Shown: positions 26,266 to 40,679 of the stretch, in pieces
Position numbering within the stretch: position 1 is the first letter of the stretch
Layout of the letters: every line of letters begins with the position of its first letter
Origin: Druceiella hillmani
Taxonomy: Eukaryota > Arthropoda > Insecta > Lepidoptera > Hepialidae
DNA: 64,000 bases
Assembly (NCBI GenBank): GCA_039881145.1
Contig: JAYKKI010000067.1
Coordinates: forward strand, 1,188,001-1,252,000
Direction: 5' to 3'
Translations under genes and position numbers: made by a program
Notes under the pieces: generated by a model
Told to the model about the DNA's origin: nothing
The model's database searches: none
Seen by the model: the letters and a program-made list of their open reading frames with translations, nothing else

Positions 26266-27753
26266 GTATATATTTGTGTAATTATTTTATGTAAGCTTTT
26301 TTTTCTTATATTGTAATAAAGCAAGGAAAATATATTTTTGAAATATATTAAATTCTGGATTTAGTGGAATAATCTTGATACAATAAAACTAAATATTACG
26401 TCAAACCTATTCCCATGTTTTCGCTCACTTAATGTTTGTTAAAACAAATACGCAAACAGACAACATACAAAGAGATAAATTGACGAACAAAAATTTCTAA
26501 GCAGCATTTTTGTATACTATTTCCATAATTACGTGCATCTAAATAATTTTTTCGTAAATATATTTAATGAATACACAAATAAAATCTACGGTTTTATTGA
26601 ATATATAGTTAATATGACATTTAAGTGGTTGTTATGTTTATAATAATTGTAAGAAGTAGAATATTTGAGAGGAAAAAAATTACAGATAATATCTGAAAAG
26701 ATAATGTCGTTCACCAAATAGAGTAAAATGAACGGAATTGTTCTATTCTTAATTATTATTTTAATATTATATTGTATACTCAATAACACATTCTTCCCTC
26801 CCCCCGCTGCTACATTCCTTATTTAATTTTGCTTTAGTTGTTAAGAAGTCTTACCTCAACAGCGTTTAAAAGTTTTAAACTAAAAATTTTATTTTTTTTA
26901 TCATGAAACTATTGAAAAGTTTTGACAAATAGCAAGATTTCTTCTGCTGGTTCAATTTTAATTTTTTATTTCATCGCACTTTTACTTACATGCGACTGAC
27001 ACAAAGTTTCCTCAAATTACGGGATGATGATAAGTAATCCATTTTATTTACCAACTACGAATGTGGCCCCGTAATTAAATTAGTAAGCCAATCGCTCCAA
27101 AATTTGTAACAGAAACGTATAAATATTTGCCGCAAATATAAAAGCTTATGTTATACAATAAAAATATTATTACAAGATATTTAAGACATTAGGAACATTA
27201 GCAACCATGGCAAACCATAACAATAACAGCAACATTGCCACCATAAGTGGTAACAATAAATTGAAAAAATTAGAAATACACCGATCTACAGACCATATAT
27301 TTTAACATTTTTTCAGGCTACGTTCCTATTTCTATTTTATCTATAGATTTTAAAATTAATGGAAAATTGGTGGAATTTTAAAGGTTATATGCAATCAGAA
27401 TTCTAACAAGAAAGGATAATTTTATAAAGTAAATTAATTAAATAAAATTCATAATAGATTTATGTTTAACGTGTTCAATTATTCTACCGATACATGTGTA
27501 AAGTGTATTTCATAGCTGAGATAGGTAGGCATGAAATACGAGTATTTCCTATTTAAATATGAGTGCAGTGATGGACCCAAAAGATGGTCTTCCTCATAAT
27601 CATGTTCCTCTTAAACATATCAAACTTTACGCACTTTAATATTAGATTATGATTATACACGCATCGTTCAAATTCAATCACGGCACCTGTGCTGTTCGGT
27701 GTTGGGGAATTAAGCGGTATAATTTCAACTTCTTTTATCAGACTCTATCCAAA

Positions 27754-27802
27754 TTTTCAGCGAACCTCGTTGCTGCATACCCCTAGTGAGGTTCGCTGAA
27801 AA
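27754..27802. repeat. Perfect 15-bp inverted repeat
   Basis: TTTTCAGCGAACCTC and GAGGTTCGCTGAAAA flank a 19-base spacer. No gene context. Confidence 0.88.
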
Positions 27803-28119
27803 CTTCCCTTCCAATTCCCTTCCCTTTCAATCAATTCCCTTAATGTGCAAGATAGATATGAGGTAATGTACACAAAGAAAACAATCGAATCGAAGACTTC
27901 TTCTTTTTTTGAAGTTGATTAAAAAGAGACAGAGAATTGCAAAAAAATATGTATACCTGCATACGAAGCCTGTTGATTTTTTTTGGTATACTAGTATAGA
28001 CAGAAAAATGTTTTAATACAAAAATATAATACGTAAATAACTGTACACACACATTATACGCAGTCACAAACATGTTTAATATATGCGATGGATACTGTGA
28101 AAAATGGAGTATGTTTATA

Positions 28120-28545
28120 AAAATTAATAGTTTAAAAAGCGAAAAAATAACACGCTTTTACAAAATACAGCACTGAAAGCGACACACAATTATCGAACCC
28201 GTTATCCATGTCTACTCAGTATGAACTTTCTTGTGAGCCATGTTTGTTATTGAGTATAATATTTGAGCGTAAAAGCGTAGGGGGATTTATTTTGATGTCT
28301 AATTCAAATGTTACGTATTTTAATTCACTTAAGATTTATTTGAGAATTAAAATCGCTTATTTTTGAGAAAAAGCGAGCCGCGCTTTTACACTCAAATATT
28401 ATACTCAATAACAAACCTGGTTTACACTAAAGTTCTCTTACCGAGTAGACACAGGAAGTAGATTCGGTAATTTTTTCTTTTTTGTTTTTAATGCAGTATT
28501 TTGCAAAATTTTATTTTTTAGTTTTTTATACTCTTAATTTATTTT
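28120..28545. mobile_element. Foldback (large inverted-repeat) element
   Basis: The central arms 28,208-28,279 and 28,381-28,453 pair well: TTTGTTATTGAGTATAATAT on the left has its exact reverse complement on the right, and TGTCTACTC/GAGTAGACA and CGTAAAAGCG/CGCTTTTAC also pair. Weaker pairing extends outward through AATTATCGAA/ATTCGGTAATT to about 28,155 and 28,513, and perhaps further. The spacer of about 100 bases is AT-rich without a frame. This looks like a foldback or inverted-repeat non-autonomous DNA element. I could not define target-site duplications. Confidence 0.72.
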
Positions 28546-31019
28546 TTTTGTTTTAAATTTGAATTTTTCTTAGTTCATGAAATTATTTTATTATCATCGG
28601 TTATTGATAAGAGTAAATTTTAAATAATTCAGACAAGTATGTAAAATTCAATTTAAATATTCTTTTATCTTTTGGTCATTTTTATTTTAAGACTAAAAAA
28701 CTTTTTTAATTTCAAGAAATTATTATATTGTCGTCGGAGCTACACATAAATGCAAAGTTTCGTAATAATACAATAATTGGAAATGCATGAAATTTAGTTT
28801 CACAAATTCCATTACATAATTACATGCAAGTCTACCTAATAAAAGCTATTTAAAAAGGAGTTATGAATTTATGGAAGGTAGCGTGAGGCTTGGAAACGAA
28901 GAGTGCAAGTTGTCTTTCAAAACGTAATCCAAAACCATAAGCAGTGAGCCTGTATTTAAAATTTAATGGTCAGTTGAAAAGAATTATTTAATATATTCGG
29001 TAGTAGTAATTAGCAGGAATGTATCTCTATTCATGTGAATTGCAATTTTCCAACCTTAAAAATATAATATATTTTCTAAGCCCGAAGAATTGAGCATGCA
29101 CAAATGTTTAAGACAATTTAACTTAAATATCCCCACTGAGGGTAGAGCAAAGGAAAAAATCGTTTAGTAAAGTGGACTTCAGTTTTAATTCTTGGAAAGT
29201 TTTCAAATTGTGTTCGAATACACCTCGTATTCGACCTAAGATACGAAAAACTATTTTTATTTAGGTAGGATTTTCCATTTAAAACAAGAGCCCAAATCAA
29301 AAAATGTAAATTATTTTCATCTCATGCTTTCGAGATGAAACCGTAAAATGTACTGTCTGTTACAAATTTGTGAACTGTTTGATGAAAAAAGTTTCAAATA
29401 TGTCATTGTGGAAATATACCACGCGAATGAAAAATCAGTATATAAATAAACTATAATTTATGAAAATTCTTATTCTCCGTTTTTTGTTTTGTAAAGCGAA
29501 TATTTTATGAGAATTTTTATACGCTTTCCTAACTGAATAAAACTCATTCAATATCCAAGCTCTTATATGGATTCCTTCGCGACAGCTTCTGCATTTAAAA
29601 TTAATATTATCAGCCGCCTCAACTGAATACAGAAAAATGATGAAGGAGAAAATACTCGTAGGAAAAATGAGAAAATACACGTGAAAAAGTTTTACTTCAT
29701 TTTATTGTTATATGATAAAAAAACCATAAAATTATATTTTGAATTCACATTATCGCTGTCTATGCTAACCGATCTCTGTTAAATAGGTATTAATAATTTT
29801 AATTTGTATTATACTGAGTGCTACTAATTTCAACTTTTTTATTTCATTAATTAATACTAACAAACTTTAAACTATAAAAACGGAAACCCTAAATGATTAC
29901 CCATGCATCCCGGCACCTGTGTGTCTTTTAAAACTGTTTTCTTCAGAAACTGTTTAAGGTAGAAAATTGATTTGGTGTAACGATAAAGCATGTTAATTCG
30001 CATATATCTCAATAATTAACACTCTAAATTATTTATACTGTGATTTCAAAAAAGCCAAATGAAGTACTCGTTTTTTTTATTTAATGTTACCATTGATTCC
30101 AAAATCACTTCTGTAGAATTTTATTCCAGGTGTTTCTTGATATTTTGGTAAAAATGTCTACAAAAAGCGAGTTCCCTAAGTTTATCTAAAGCTTACTGTA
30201 AAACTGTAGCAATATGAATACAATAGCTACGATGTTATTAGGCCTGTAAAAGATATACATAATGGAATTACATAGTGTAAAATCATACTTATATTCATAA
30301 ATAGTTTAATGGAAATACTACGTGCGTTTTATGAGTATTCATATGAGCGGAAATATTCACGGAACCCCCATAGCGCAAATTCTGCTCTTACCGAATTTGA
30401 TTTTCTTTATTGCACAATTGGTTAAATAGCGATTTTATGGTTTACGGATTGTTTGTAATAGAATATATAAAATAATATTGCAGTCCCATATTGGTCATTC
30501 TTCTGTGACTGTTTCGTAATATCGTTTTTGTATCCGCGGTTCGTTCAAAATGTTGGTAGCATTATAAGTTGATCAAGATTTTGAAACAAATAAATATATA
30601 GGACTCATGCAACTCTAAATGTATTTATCTACAAATTGCTACAAATATTGTCTCAAACTGGATGTGAGAAATAAGAGTGTTCTAATAAGGTTTGACGCTT
30701 CGATTACGAATTGCAAAAATTCTTTGTAACACTTTTATTTAGAGAACGTTGGTAAAGAAAGCTGCAAAAAACGTGTGGAGCTGCATCAGGATACACAAAC
30801 CATAGTTTCACGTGAACGTCTATATCGGCGAGTCGCTTTCTCGATTTTTCTTCGATTTTTTTTTAAATGAATACGCAACATTGACTACGTACTGCACGTT
30901 TCAGTGATGTACATGGTAGAGGAATATACGGGTAAGTAGGGAAATGAATGATGCCAAATGACATATACATATTAAGTCGATTGTGTGAGTCTTGCAAAAC
31001 TAAGCTTAAAATGTAAGCG
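28546..31019. other. Gene-free AT-rich DNA
   Basis: I see no recognisable gene or element, only scattered short frames and a small hairpin near 29,316 (TTTCATCTC with GAGATGAAA). Confidence 0.55.
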
Positions 31020-31440
31020 AGTTAAGCCACTCTGTCGTATTGTAGCGAATTGGGCGGCGACTCGAATGGCGTAAGGGCGCGTGTTGGTTCTGGTAGCGGC
31101 AGGTGGTCGGTGGCTAGCCTATCCTTCGGCAGTGCCCTGTCGCCGGCTTCTCGCACGCTTAACAAATTGAAGATCGGGTAGTGGTGTGAAATATACGAGA
31201 TGTAAGCTCTGCACAGGGCGTTCATGCAGCGGGCGAATGACGAATCTAGACATGAGCTGCTGAGTGTGGTCTATTGTGCGTATGCCGCTTGGCCAATTCG
31301 CTTGATCCAGCAGCATTGAGGTGAGGCTCCTGCACTTGGGCTCAGTCTGGCGAGCTCTCATAGTTTTCGGGACCATTTAGTTACGGTGACTGGCTATGGT
31401 CGGAGTCCCTATGCCTCCAGTTTTTCCTTCTTTTTTGATG
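31020..31440. other. GC-rich island of unknown origin
   Basis: About 400 bases clearly richer in G+C than the neighbourhood. Two overlapping minus-strand frames cross it (31,376-31,119 and 31,225-31,022); neither contains a motif I recognise, and both begin internally. Options are an old retrotransposon or processed-gene fragment, or a CpG-rich regulatory region. The composition suggests an insertion, but I see no ends. Confidence 0.4.
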
Positions 31441-32189
31441 CATAACTATACGTCTACAAGGCTCCATGACGGAAGTAACTCAATTCCAAAAAAATAAACT
31501 TTATACCTATTACTTTTGGGACAATGAGTTCTATCACTTTTGTCTTAATCCGTACAGATTCTAATGAGTTACAAGCAAACAAATACCTTGCAAGCATCAA
31601 ATTTCAGGACAAATTGCGATGTGTCATGCGGCACTGGCACCATGACACCAAAGGTTATGAGTGATGGTTACTTTTTTAATGATATGAAGATATGTTGCCA
31701 CGGGCGAGCAGACACAGCGTTGCGTTTGGTTTAGCAAGTGACTTCTTACCGAACGAAACACGTTTCGCATCAAAAAATCAATTACTTTAGCAGTTCATTA
31801 TACCACAGATCTAAGTTTATTGTTTTCTTTATATACTATTATTTAGAGTAGTTGATAACTATTTAAAACAAGATAATATTTAGTTTTCCAAAGTGAAAAG
31901 AGGAAACTTTACAAATTAGTCTTTTTCGTCTATTTAAACGTCCCTCCGTCGGTCGCAGCCTCGCACTTTCTAGATTCATAGTTCCATGTGCATGAAATTT
32001 CGTAATTAAGTAATTTAAATGGCAACCTGAATTGCAATCTTTATAAATATATACTGGTACAATTTTAATACCACGATTCATCTTTGGTGCGTAAAACCTA
32101 TACGACTAATTTCTTTTTAGAAATAGTTAAATGATACATGCGAACACGAGCAGTTAGGAAATTTTGAATTTAACTTCAATTTAACCATT
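31441..32189. other. Gene-free DNA between two GC-rich islands
   Basis: No recognisable gene or element. It may belong to the same unidentified insertion as the flanking islands. Confidence 0.45.
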
Positions 32190-32495
32190 TTTTCATGTGA
32201 AACATCTATAGGCGCAGGTATAAACCGTTGGCGTGGCGACGCTTGCCGTGGCGACGCTTGCCGTGGCGACGGGTCGCCACGCTATACTAAGGTATATATA
32301 TAGTTTATATGTAGTATAGTGTACGGTACGGCGGCGCGTCGCCATGCGCAACCGACTACGCAACCCCCTCCTCACTCAGTTCGACGCTGTTGTTTACTAC
32401 AGCACACATAACCTGTGCTTTATTATTTTTGTATTAATTGTAAATAAATGTTTATTAAATAATGTCACCATTTCCTGTAAGTAATTCGTAACACT
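32190..32495. other. GC-rich palindromic patch, LTR-like
   Basis: The unit CGTGGCGACGCTTGC occurs twice (32,232 and 32,247) and is followed by a perfect 9-bp palindrome, CGTGGCGAC GG GTCGCCACG (32,262-32,281). Next come TATATATATAG near 32,293, another GGCGCGTCGCCATGCG, an arthropod initiator-like TCAGTT at 32,376, AATAAATG at about 32,444 and an end resembling GTAATTCGTAACA. That order (TATA, initiator, polyadenylation-like signal, terminal ACA) could be a solo LTR, but no second copy, primer-binding site or target duplication is seen. In the other orientation it starts TGTTACG, also LTR-like. Confidence 0.28.
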
Positions 32496-32957
32496 TTATT
32501 GTTTCATTATGCTATTATTACAGGAACTAACTGTAATAATCTTGTCTTTTATGCATGTTACTTGTACGAACACGATGTTTCACATTGTCCAGGCGTCCGT
32601 GACTATTTTTTTTTAAATATTTGCACATACAGATATAATATTTAACGTGATCCAAAACAAAACAGTAAATAAAGCATTTTTTTCTGAAAACGATAAATAA
32701 TTTTAAATTTTGGTTAAGTGCACAGTTTACAAATAGTTTCGACGTAGTATTAGAGCACTTATCGGAAATCGCGGACATTCCAAGAAAAAGGTGAGAGTGA
32801 ATTCACTTGAGTCCCAAAGAGTATTGTAGCATGATAATTAGAGAAATAATAGATGATTCAAATATATATTTCGAATATAATCATTCCCCGAAAGTCATTT
32901 CCATTCGTTACAAGTCAGTTACCCGAAAACCGAAGTTTAACTTTATGAAATTAAAAA

Positions 32958-33058
32958 ATTAACACACAGTAATTTACCTAAATACAGAATTTCGTGTTTT
33001 AAATGTATCAAATTTATATGAATATATAAAGTTTTAATTTAGGTAAATTAATGTTAAC
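32958..33058. mobile_element. Small inverted-repeat element (possible MITE)
   Basis: The arms TAATTTACCTAAA (32,970-32,982) and TTTAGGTAAATTA (33,038-33,050) are perfectly complementary, and outward TTAACA/TGTTAA also pairs with small gaps. The total is about 100 bases and AT-rich. It could be a miniature inverted-repeat element. Confidence 0.45.
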
Positions 33059-33872
33059 AACCACTTTTTCCATTGCTGCTGAACCAGAAGATCATCTTTA
33101 ACTTTAAAACGTATTCACACTTACTACCGAAATACGCAAAGCCAAGAAATACTATTGCAGTTAGGTATAATGGCTGTCAAATATAATTTAGTCACGGATT
33201 TAAAAAACAAATCTTCCTTTCATGACGACGTTTTGAAATGTTTTTAGTAAAAGAAAGATGGATAGATTTGGAATATAAGTAATCTTTTAATTTTTAACTA
33301 CATTAATAAATAAATAAATAAATTTAAAAAAATTTATTAATATAAGTAAATATATGTGCATAATATTCATAAATTATAAATAAATAAACATCATACATCC
33401 CTGAATTATAATATATAACATGTGTTCTTCTTAACACTATACTTCCTTACAAGTGTAACTTGACAGACATGGATTTTGATATTAAGAAGCTTTTTTCAAA
33501 GGTACCTAGGCGGGTGCATATAACAACGTAGATGAAGTGATCCTAATTCTTTTATTTGGTTTACAATTTAATACCGTTCGCATTAATATGTGTGCTTATG
33601 CGATTTAGTTTTTGACCTTTGGTCATCAAAAATGGTAAGAAATACAAAATTAACAAGAATTAGATTGATGATAACTTTGATAAAAATAATTTTGATAAGA
33701 ATAAAACAAAACAAATCCTGCAAATAATACAATATATATACATATATTATTATGTGCATGTGTGCGCGTGTGCGATTGCGGTGGCGCAGCAACGGTCGGA
33801 GGCTCGGACGCTTGGGCGTGTGTGTATATCCATGTAATTTTATGTCTCTCACTTCGTAGCTTGCCACACCCA

Positions 33873-36295
<2,423 letters not shown>

Positions 36296-36420
36296 GCCAT
36301 TCCTCTTGAGGTGGGTGAGATATTTGAAATTCGCCCTCACTTTGCATGTATGCGGACTATGTGCGCACATTTGTGTGTGTGTGCGTGCATTCTGCGTGTA
36401 TGTATATACACACGCAAACT

Positions 36421-36496
<76 letters not shown>

Positions 36497-37674
36497 CAGG
36501 CACATAAACCTATATGTAATTGTAAGTGTAATTTTAATATTGTGATTATATCTCTAATTACTTTTAAATAATTGTATATTCACCGTACAAAATTTAAATA
36601 TTTCTTCTGAATTTCTAATAATTAGTTCTGCATATTGCTAACGGTTATTAAAGGTTATAAAAAAGTATGAAATAAATTGCCTTCTCCGCATACATAAATC
36701 TCAGTGTGTCCCTCTATATTTCAAGAGTTATTTTCTAGAAAATCTTTCATTGTTTATTTTAGTAAAAAACAGCATATTATTTGACTATCAACATATCGAT
36801 AAATTTATATTGTGAAGACGAATGTGAAACAATTTCCAACTTTTAAATCAATTTTTTAATTCAAATTGGGCAATGCGGCTTAAATGAGCGGCCCATGATA
36901 CATTGTTTACCGCAGAAACGAAAACCAATATATTTCTGAACTGTAAACAAATTTAACGTTATTATTTCAGTTATAACAAACACAATCTGTTTCTTTAGGT
37001 AAGTGAATTTTTGTGTGGATAAAAACGAAAATTTATTGATATTCATGTAAAACGTAAAAAATTTCGAAACCAAGGAAGGACGCATTTAACGAAACCTTTA
37101 AATGAGTACCTAGGAAAAAATAAATGAAATGCCGTGATCGTTTAAAGTCAGTTTCATTTTCTGATAATTTGTTTTAAATTATATGATATTAAAATAAGAA
37201 AGAAGCTTATTAGTTTAATCGATCGATTTTATCTCGCTCTTCTCAAATGATATAAGAACTGGTCCGTAGCTTTTAAATATTCATCGCGTAATTGTATGGG
37301 TGGGCTTAACTTTTAAACTGAGATTTGGGAAACGTACATTTCAAAGAAACTTTTCTAGACATTGAGAAAGATTGATCAAGTGGGCGCTGAGGTTTCCATT
37401 TCAAAAATACTAAAAAAAATCACAACTTTGGCGAATATATCCGAGATATTTTGCTACGATGAATGCACGAATTTTTCAATTATTGATACATGAAATAAAA
37501 ATTAATCTAAAACTCATCACAATTTATGTATTTTAACGATATTATTATGTATTTAATGCTTTACTCAAGTAAACGTAAGACATAGAATAAAATAAGTCTT
37601 AGTTTAGAACAAATGACACTTGATAATCTTCAATTTATAATTTTAATTATATCACCCACCTCAAGAGGAATGGC
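36296..37674. mobile_element. 1.38-kb interval bounded by perfect 23-bp inverted repeats
   Basis: The left end 36,296-36,318 and right end 37,652-37,674 are exact reverse complements over 23 bases; the arm starts GCCATTCCTCTTGAGGTGGG. CAATT lies directly outside the right end and one base outside the left end, possibly a target-site duplication. The interior is AT-rich, holds a (CA)n(TA)n repeat and no recognisable transposase. This is the layout of a non-autonomous DNA transposon. A segmental inverted duplication of a short sequence is an alternative. Confidence 0.6.
36420..36496. repeat. (CA)n(TA)n compound microsatellite
   Basis: Fifteen or so CA units run directly into about 20 TA units with one GT interruption. 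The frames of 85 to 126 codons crossing it are explained by the repeat. Confidence 0.96.
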
Positions 37675-38929
37675 CAATTACAAAAGTAATGCTAATTACC
37701 ACAAATTAAATTAAGTCATTTAGTTCGTCGTAACTAATAATTTTCTCGAACATGGAAATATATCCTTGGAAACATTTTACTGCAAATTCATATAATTAAA
37801 ATTAAAGACGTATCTGTGCTCTGTTTTAGTTAAAATTAATTAAAAACTTAAATTGAATGTAGATTAGAACCGAATTAGCACAAAGCGGAAATGAAATAAA
37901 ATATTGTATCCCGCTTCGGTTAACTCTGAAAATTCGTCGAGGGAAACGGCCTTTTTTTCGATCGGTAATGAGTTTTGCCGCATGAGTGAAGCTATCCGCG
38001 ATTTTTGGCTTGAATTTGGAGATAATTTTCTTTAAAGTAATATTGGGAGTGTGCCTGCGAAAGTTAACTGAATTGTCATTAGTCTTGTTTTAAACGTTAT
38101 TTAGATGTTAGGCACAAGAGCGCGTTGTGTTTTTCGAAATTCATTTTTCTCTAGAATATATATAGTGATAGGATGTGAAATTCAATCACGCTGCAATTAT
38201 TAAAAAATTGTTGTTATACGTAGAGAATAATTTTTCACCTATAATCAATTAAGTTCACAAGTATATGATCCTTTATCGTAGAAATGAAAGCTACTTAATA
38301 ATTTTGCTCTTTCTTTTTACTTGCAGATCCAATTAGATCGTAATGTGATTCTGTTTATGTAAACTCTCCCATATTCTATGATTTAGAATTACAACAAACA
38401 GTCATGTCAAAATGATCACCTTATGAATTCGACGTTTTTACGCCATTGTTCAATATTTCCGCTTTTACGATTGTAAACAGCTTCCTTTACTACAGTTTGA
38501 GAACATATATGTATCAAATGTGTCCCATATTCTACTGCTATAATAAATATAATTTTGTGGCAAATAAACATGTTTGCTACCTTCAGTTAATTTGGTATAT
38601 TTTGTTCATTTCTATATTACTTAACTTAAGTTTAAGAGCATATGTGAACATTTGATATTAAGGTTACATGCAATAAAAATAAAAGAAATGGAATTCTTGT
38701 AAGATTACTCCCGTGACCATCTATCTGAGCGTATGTCACTGCCGTTTTTCTCAGGAATCAACTGACGTAGAGACTTTGAGTTGTTAAACCCAAGTGTTAA
38801 AGGACATTAACTCGCATGTTCATCAATACTTAATTTAGAAAATTTAATAATTTTACGATGAAACTTAAAATTGGCCAATATTAAAACTTATTGATCTTAT
38901 TATTTAATTATTTATTATTAACTTTTATG
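37675..38929. other. Gene-free AT-rich DNA
   Basis: No gene or element recognised. The 69-codon plus-strand frame at 38,446 has no recognisable domain. Confidence 0.55.
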
Positions 38930-40137
38930 TACAGTACATATGGCGGACTAATTGCTACATGAGCAATCTCTTCCAGTCAACCATAACAATTTGTATTGAA
39001 ATTTAGTTGGTAGACTGTAAGAAATTTTACAATGAAATTTCTTCATAGAACATTAAACAAAAAAAATACGAAAGTAAGTTAAAAAAGAAAACAAAATATT
39101 GAAATGATTTGGGATGGGAAAGACAGGAAAGGGCGAGGACACAAAGGAAAAGGTTTCAGGAGATGCAGGACTTTTTCACTCGATCTTTGAAAATATTTAT
39201 AGACGTGATTTTCCTGATGTCAGGATCCAGGTGATTCCAAATTTTTGCTGCTTGAACAGTGAAGGATTTTTCGTAAGTGGTAGAGGTATGTTTAGGAATA
39301 AGTAGGGTGTGTGAACTTTCAGGTCGCAGCCCAAGGCCGTGAGCAGACAAATCTTTAAATTTGCCACTAAGATAATTTGGGCTATGAGGATTTTTTAATA
39401 TGTTAAAAAGAAGTGTAAGTATGTGAAGTTAGCGTCGATCACGGATCTTCAGCCATTTGAGAAGTGACCTGTATTCAGAAATGTGTTCATATTTTCTGAG
39501 GCCGAAGATATACCGAATGCATAAATTTTGAAGACGTTCCAACTTGCACAAATATTCTTCATTAAGATCAGAATAGCACACGTCTCCATAATCGATTAAT
39601 GGTAATAAAAGTGTTTGACAAAGGTAGATTTTCGTTTTAGTCGGTAGAAAATTGAAGACGTTTCAAAGAGTGTATCCTGTTGAAAACACGACGTCTAACA
39701 TCATTTACTTGAGGCCGCCAATTAAAAGTTTGATCGATCAATAAGCCCAGGTTTTTAACAGTTGACGTATATGGTATTATTGTACTATTTAGTACTAATT
39801 TCGGTAAACTAAGTAGGTTTACTTTAGAAGTCAGTCTTTGACTACCGATGATGATAGCTTGTGACTTACTTGGGTTAACCAAAAAACTCATTTCATGAGC
39901 CCACTGACCAATTGAAGCGAGATCTTGATTAAGGATGTCGATGGTTTTTGATAAGGAATGGAGGTTCGAGTGCGCATAGATTTGTAGGTCATCAGTATAG
40001 AGATAATAATTGCTAGAAATGTTTTAACAACATCATCAATAAATACTGAGAAGAGGAGAGGAGATAGAACTCCACCTTGAGGTACACCAGCTGTATGATC
40101 AGTCCACTCAGAATACGTATCTGACAACTTCTATCTG
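38930..40137 (-). pseudogene. 5'-truncated LINE: reverse transcriptase C-terminal half and 3' UTR
   Basis: Minus-strand pieces follow the order of a non-LTR retrotransposon ORF2. They are AGVPQGGVLSPLLFSVFIDD (the reverse-transcriptase PQG motif, about 40,090-40,030), then after a frameshift LYTDDLQIY (the catalytic YxDD box, 39,988-39,999), FLVNPSKSQAIIIGSQ, KNLGLLID, after another shift LIDYGDVCYSDL, KLERLQNLCIRYIFG, an in-frame stop near 39,430, and the tail SFTVQAAKIWNHLDPDIR (about 39,270-39,220). The 3' UTR contains AGAGATTGCTC and AGTCCGCCATATGTA (38,930-38,980), then an AT-rich simple-repeat tail to the left. The upstream reverse-transcriptase half and endonuclease are missing, the usual 5' truncation of LINE copies. 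Frameshifts and stops make it dead. The clade is probably CR1/L2/jockey-like; I cannot fix it. Confidence 0.88.
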
Positions 40138-40679
40138 ACAACTGACAATAGTGGCTTCTCAAAAAAATTAATATGTGTATTTCAAAGGGTTGTAATTAGA
40201 GTACACATGATTCTTTCAATTTCATGTATAGTTTAGAATATCAATTGAAAGACCAATTTCAAAAGATTCCGAAACTGTTTATTTTATACATTTACAAAAT
40301 GGTCCACAAAAATGTTCTCATAAAATACATAAATTTTTTTTAGCTCCTGGAATATTCAAAACTATTATAGTAAAACTATAATCTTAAGAACATATGACAC
40401 AGAAAATATTAAAAAATATTTTCGCCCTCTGCCTCTGCAAGCGTTAAAGTTAATATGGTGAAAAATCAGCGTTACCAAAAATGTATAAATAAATAACTTT
40501 ATAAAAGTTTAATACATTCTTAAAGAAGAATAAATTTTAAATTCTTTTTCGAATTACCTCCTTGTATATCAATTTCGGTGTTGAATTATTTTTTCTCACA
40601 AAGCGCATCAAATGTGATATAATTGAAGTTTCTTTGAAGGCAATGTTTCGTAAATGTTGAATAATATTTTCGATACGAC
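40138..40679. other. Gene-free DNA between LINE and mariner relics
   Basis: AT-rich; I see nothing in it. Confidence 0.6.

Larger units (their letters stand above)
24050..28120. other. Gene-free AT-rich DNA, start of middle region
   Basis: This has no match elsewhere in the window. Apart from the microsatellites, the minisatellite and two small features listed separately, I see no gene, RNA or recognisable transposon. The short frame at 24,987-25,199 (minus) has no recognisable domain. Confidence 0.6.
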
